Source: CAYFMS01 sp964491425 (lineage in GTDB: Bacteria > Patescibacteriota > Patescibacteriia > UBA9934). Taken from it: 12,804 bases of DNA. The notes under the pieces are model-generated. The model searched no databases and was not told the origin of the DNA. It was given only the letters and a program-made list of their open reading frames with translations. This document shows, piece after piece, positions 11,528 to 12,804 of the stretch. The first letter of the stretch is position 1; each line of letters opens with the position of its first letter. The stretch spans positions 1-12,804 of the forward strand of contig CAZBFR010000026.1 in assembly GCA_964491425.1 (NCBI GenBank), in the 5' to 3' direction. A program made the translations under genes and the position numbers.

Positions 11528-12804
11528 ATGCAAGAGGCCAAAGAGCTCGCGAAAGCGTATGATCCGAAAGATCATGAAGAACAGATTTATAAAGAATGGG
11601 TAGAATCGGGGATTTTTAATCCGAATACGCAAGGAAATGTTGATCCGTCGTTGCCTCCGTTTTCGATTGTCCTTCCTCCGCCAAACGTGACGGGAACGCT
11701 CCACATGGGCCACGCCGTGATGCTTGCGATTGAGGACGCGATGGCGCGCTTTGCGCGACTCCAGGGACGAAAGACGCTTTGGCTTCCGGGGACTGACCAC
11801 GCTTCGATCGCGACCGAGAGTAAGGTTGAGAAACTCATGATCGAGAAAGAGGGGACGACGCGCCATGACCTTGGCCGCGAGGCATTTTTAAAGCGCGTGG
11901 ATCAATTTGCGCAGGAATCGCACGATACGATCGTCGGTCAGATGAAGAAGATGGGAGCTTCCGTCGATTGGTCTCGCGAGGCGTTCACGCTCGACGCGAA
12001 GCGCAACGAGGCGGTGAACGAAGCCTTCAAGCGCATGTTTGAGGATGGCCTTATTTACAAGGGGCATCGCGTCGTCAACTGGGATCCGACGGGGCAAACG
12101 ACGGTGAGTGATGATGAAGTTGAGCATAAAGAGGTCAACGCGAAGCTCTACACATTCAAGTATTCGAAAGATTTTCCGATTGCGATTGCGACGACGCGGC
12201 CTGAGACAAAGGTTGGAGATACGGCGGTTGCGGTGCATCCCGAGGGTAAATGGAAAGAGTACATCGGACAGACGTTTGAGATTGCCGATTTTGCCGGGAA
12301 AGCGCTTACGATCAAAATAGTTGGAGACGAGCATGTCGAAGAAGCGTTTGGAACGGGGGCTCTTGGCGTCACGCCGGCACACTCCGTCACCGACGACGAA
12401 ATCGCTCGAACGCATAAACTCCCTTCAATTACAGTTATTGGGCGCGATGGAAGAATGACGGAAGAAGCGGGACCACTCGTCGCGGGACAAACGACGCTTG
12501 AGGCGCGCGAGACAATCGCGGGTTGGCTTCGTGACAATGGCCTTCTTGAGAAAGAAGAGGAGACCGTACAAAATCTATCGGTCGCGCAACGAAGTGGCGG
12601 AGCGATCGAGCCGCTTCCAATGGAACAGTGGTTTATCGATGTAAATAAACCGATTGCATCTCGCGACGGAAAGTCGCTCAAGCAGTTAATGATCGATGCG
12701 GTTCGTGGCGGTGGAGTTGAAATTTTGCCGGATCGTTTTGAGAAAACCTATTTCCACTGGATCGATAATTTGCGCGACTGGAATATCAGTCGTCAGATTT
12801 GGTA
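11528..12804 (+). CDS. valS: Valyl-tRNA synthetase, N-terminal part (cut by window end)
   Basis: Class I aminoacyl-tRNA synthetase that charges tRNA-Val with valine. The window holds 425 codons of an enzyme usually about 850-900 residues long. It starts MQEAKELAKAYDPKDHEEQI, followed by the family PPPNVTG (50-56), the HIGH signature as HMGH (59-62), TDHASIAT (89-96), DWSREAFTLD (147-156), and the CP1 editing domain with ATTRPET (221-227) and GALGVTPAHS. It ends in the RDWNISRQIW segment that returns to the catalytic core. The KMSKS loop lies beyond the end. The ATG at 11528 matches the usual start of the family; an upstream in-frame ATG at 11360 would add 56 unrelated residues and precede the promoter. 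No Shine-Dalgarno is present, suggesting a leaderless or near-leaderless mRNA. It lies about 4.2 kb from its cognate tRNA-Val. Confidence 0.96.
   Translation, partial: MQEAKELAKAYDPKDHEEQIYKEWVESGIFNPNTQGNVDPSLPPFSIVLPPPNVTGTLHMGHAVMLAIEDAMARFARLQGRKTLWLPGTDHASIATESKVEKLMIEKEGTTRHDLGREAFLKRVDQFAQESHDTIVGQMKKMGASVDWSREAFTLDAKRNEAVNEAFKRMFEDGLIYKGHRVVNWDPTGQTTVSDDEVEHKEVNAKLYTFKYSKDFPIAIATTRPETKVGDTAVAVHPEGKWKEYIGQTFEIADFAGKALTIKIVGDEHVEEAFGTGALGVTPAHSVTDDEIARTHKLPSITVIGRDGRMTEEAGPLVAGQTTLEARETIAGWLRDNGLLEKEEETVQNLSVAQRSGGAIEPLPMEQWFIDVNKPIASRDGKSLKQLMIDAVRGGGVEILPDRFEKTYFHWIDNLRDWNISRQIW

Overview
The window looks like a bacterial chromosome segment, and its style suggests the Candidate Phyla Radiation (Patescibacteria, Parcubacteria-like). 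Several housekeeping genes have no visible Shine-Dalgarno and lie a few bases after a -10 box. There are many orphan single-pass membrane or lipoprotein-like genes, and the GC content is moderate. TGA reads as a normal stop. The lineage is an inference from style; no marker gene here fixes it.

Layout. (1) 1-54: 3' end of a tRNA-Leu(CAG), cut by the window edge. (2) 126-3464, plus strand: five accessory genes. They are a membrane-anchored protein with a beta-rich C-terminus, an acidic Cys-rich repeat lipoprotein, a small anchored coiled-coil protein, a tail-anchored protein, and a DUF6602-type protein with PD-(D/E)XK-like residues. (3) 3486-7271: a mosaic organised around tRNA-Val(GAC). The tRNA 3' end and/or its terminator hairpin occurs four times (copies A 3486-3577, B 4216-4267, C 6358-6390, D 7158-7271). 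Only D belongs to an intact tRNA. Between the copies lie an ASCH-domain gene, a small Pro/Glu-rich gene, a 669-residue orphan and a membrane-anchored orphan. (4) 7310-10526, minus strand: a run made of a degenerate DHH-family protein, a CCA-adding enzyme (cca) and two small membrane proteins, followed by tRNA-Val with its own promoter. (5) 10613-11272, plus: an orphan soluble protein with a strong ribosome site and a terminator. (6) 11528 to the end, plus: the N-terminal half of valS.

How it fits together. The right side is core tRNA metabolism: cca, tRNA-Val and valS. The left side is accessory DNA accumulated on the 3' side of tRNA-Val, the side on which tRNA-targeting elements leave duplicated 3' ends. 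No integrase is visible, so any element was small, decayed, or mobilised in trans. B and D are identical over 52 bp, while A and C share a different hairpin loop. Two minus-strand genes begin just beyond B and D from extended -10 promoters. The ASCH gene appears to take its -35 box from the decayed tRNA in copy A. The most interesting possibility is a series of insulated terminator/promoter gene cassettes collected at one tRNA gene.
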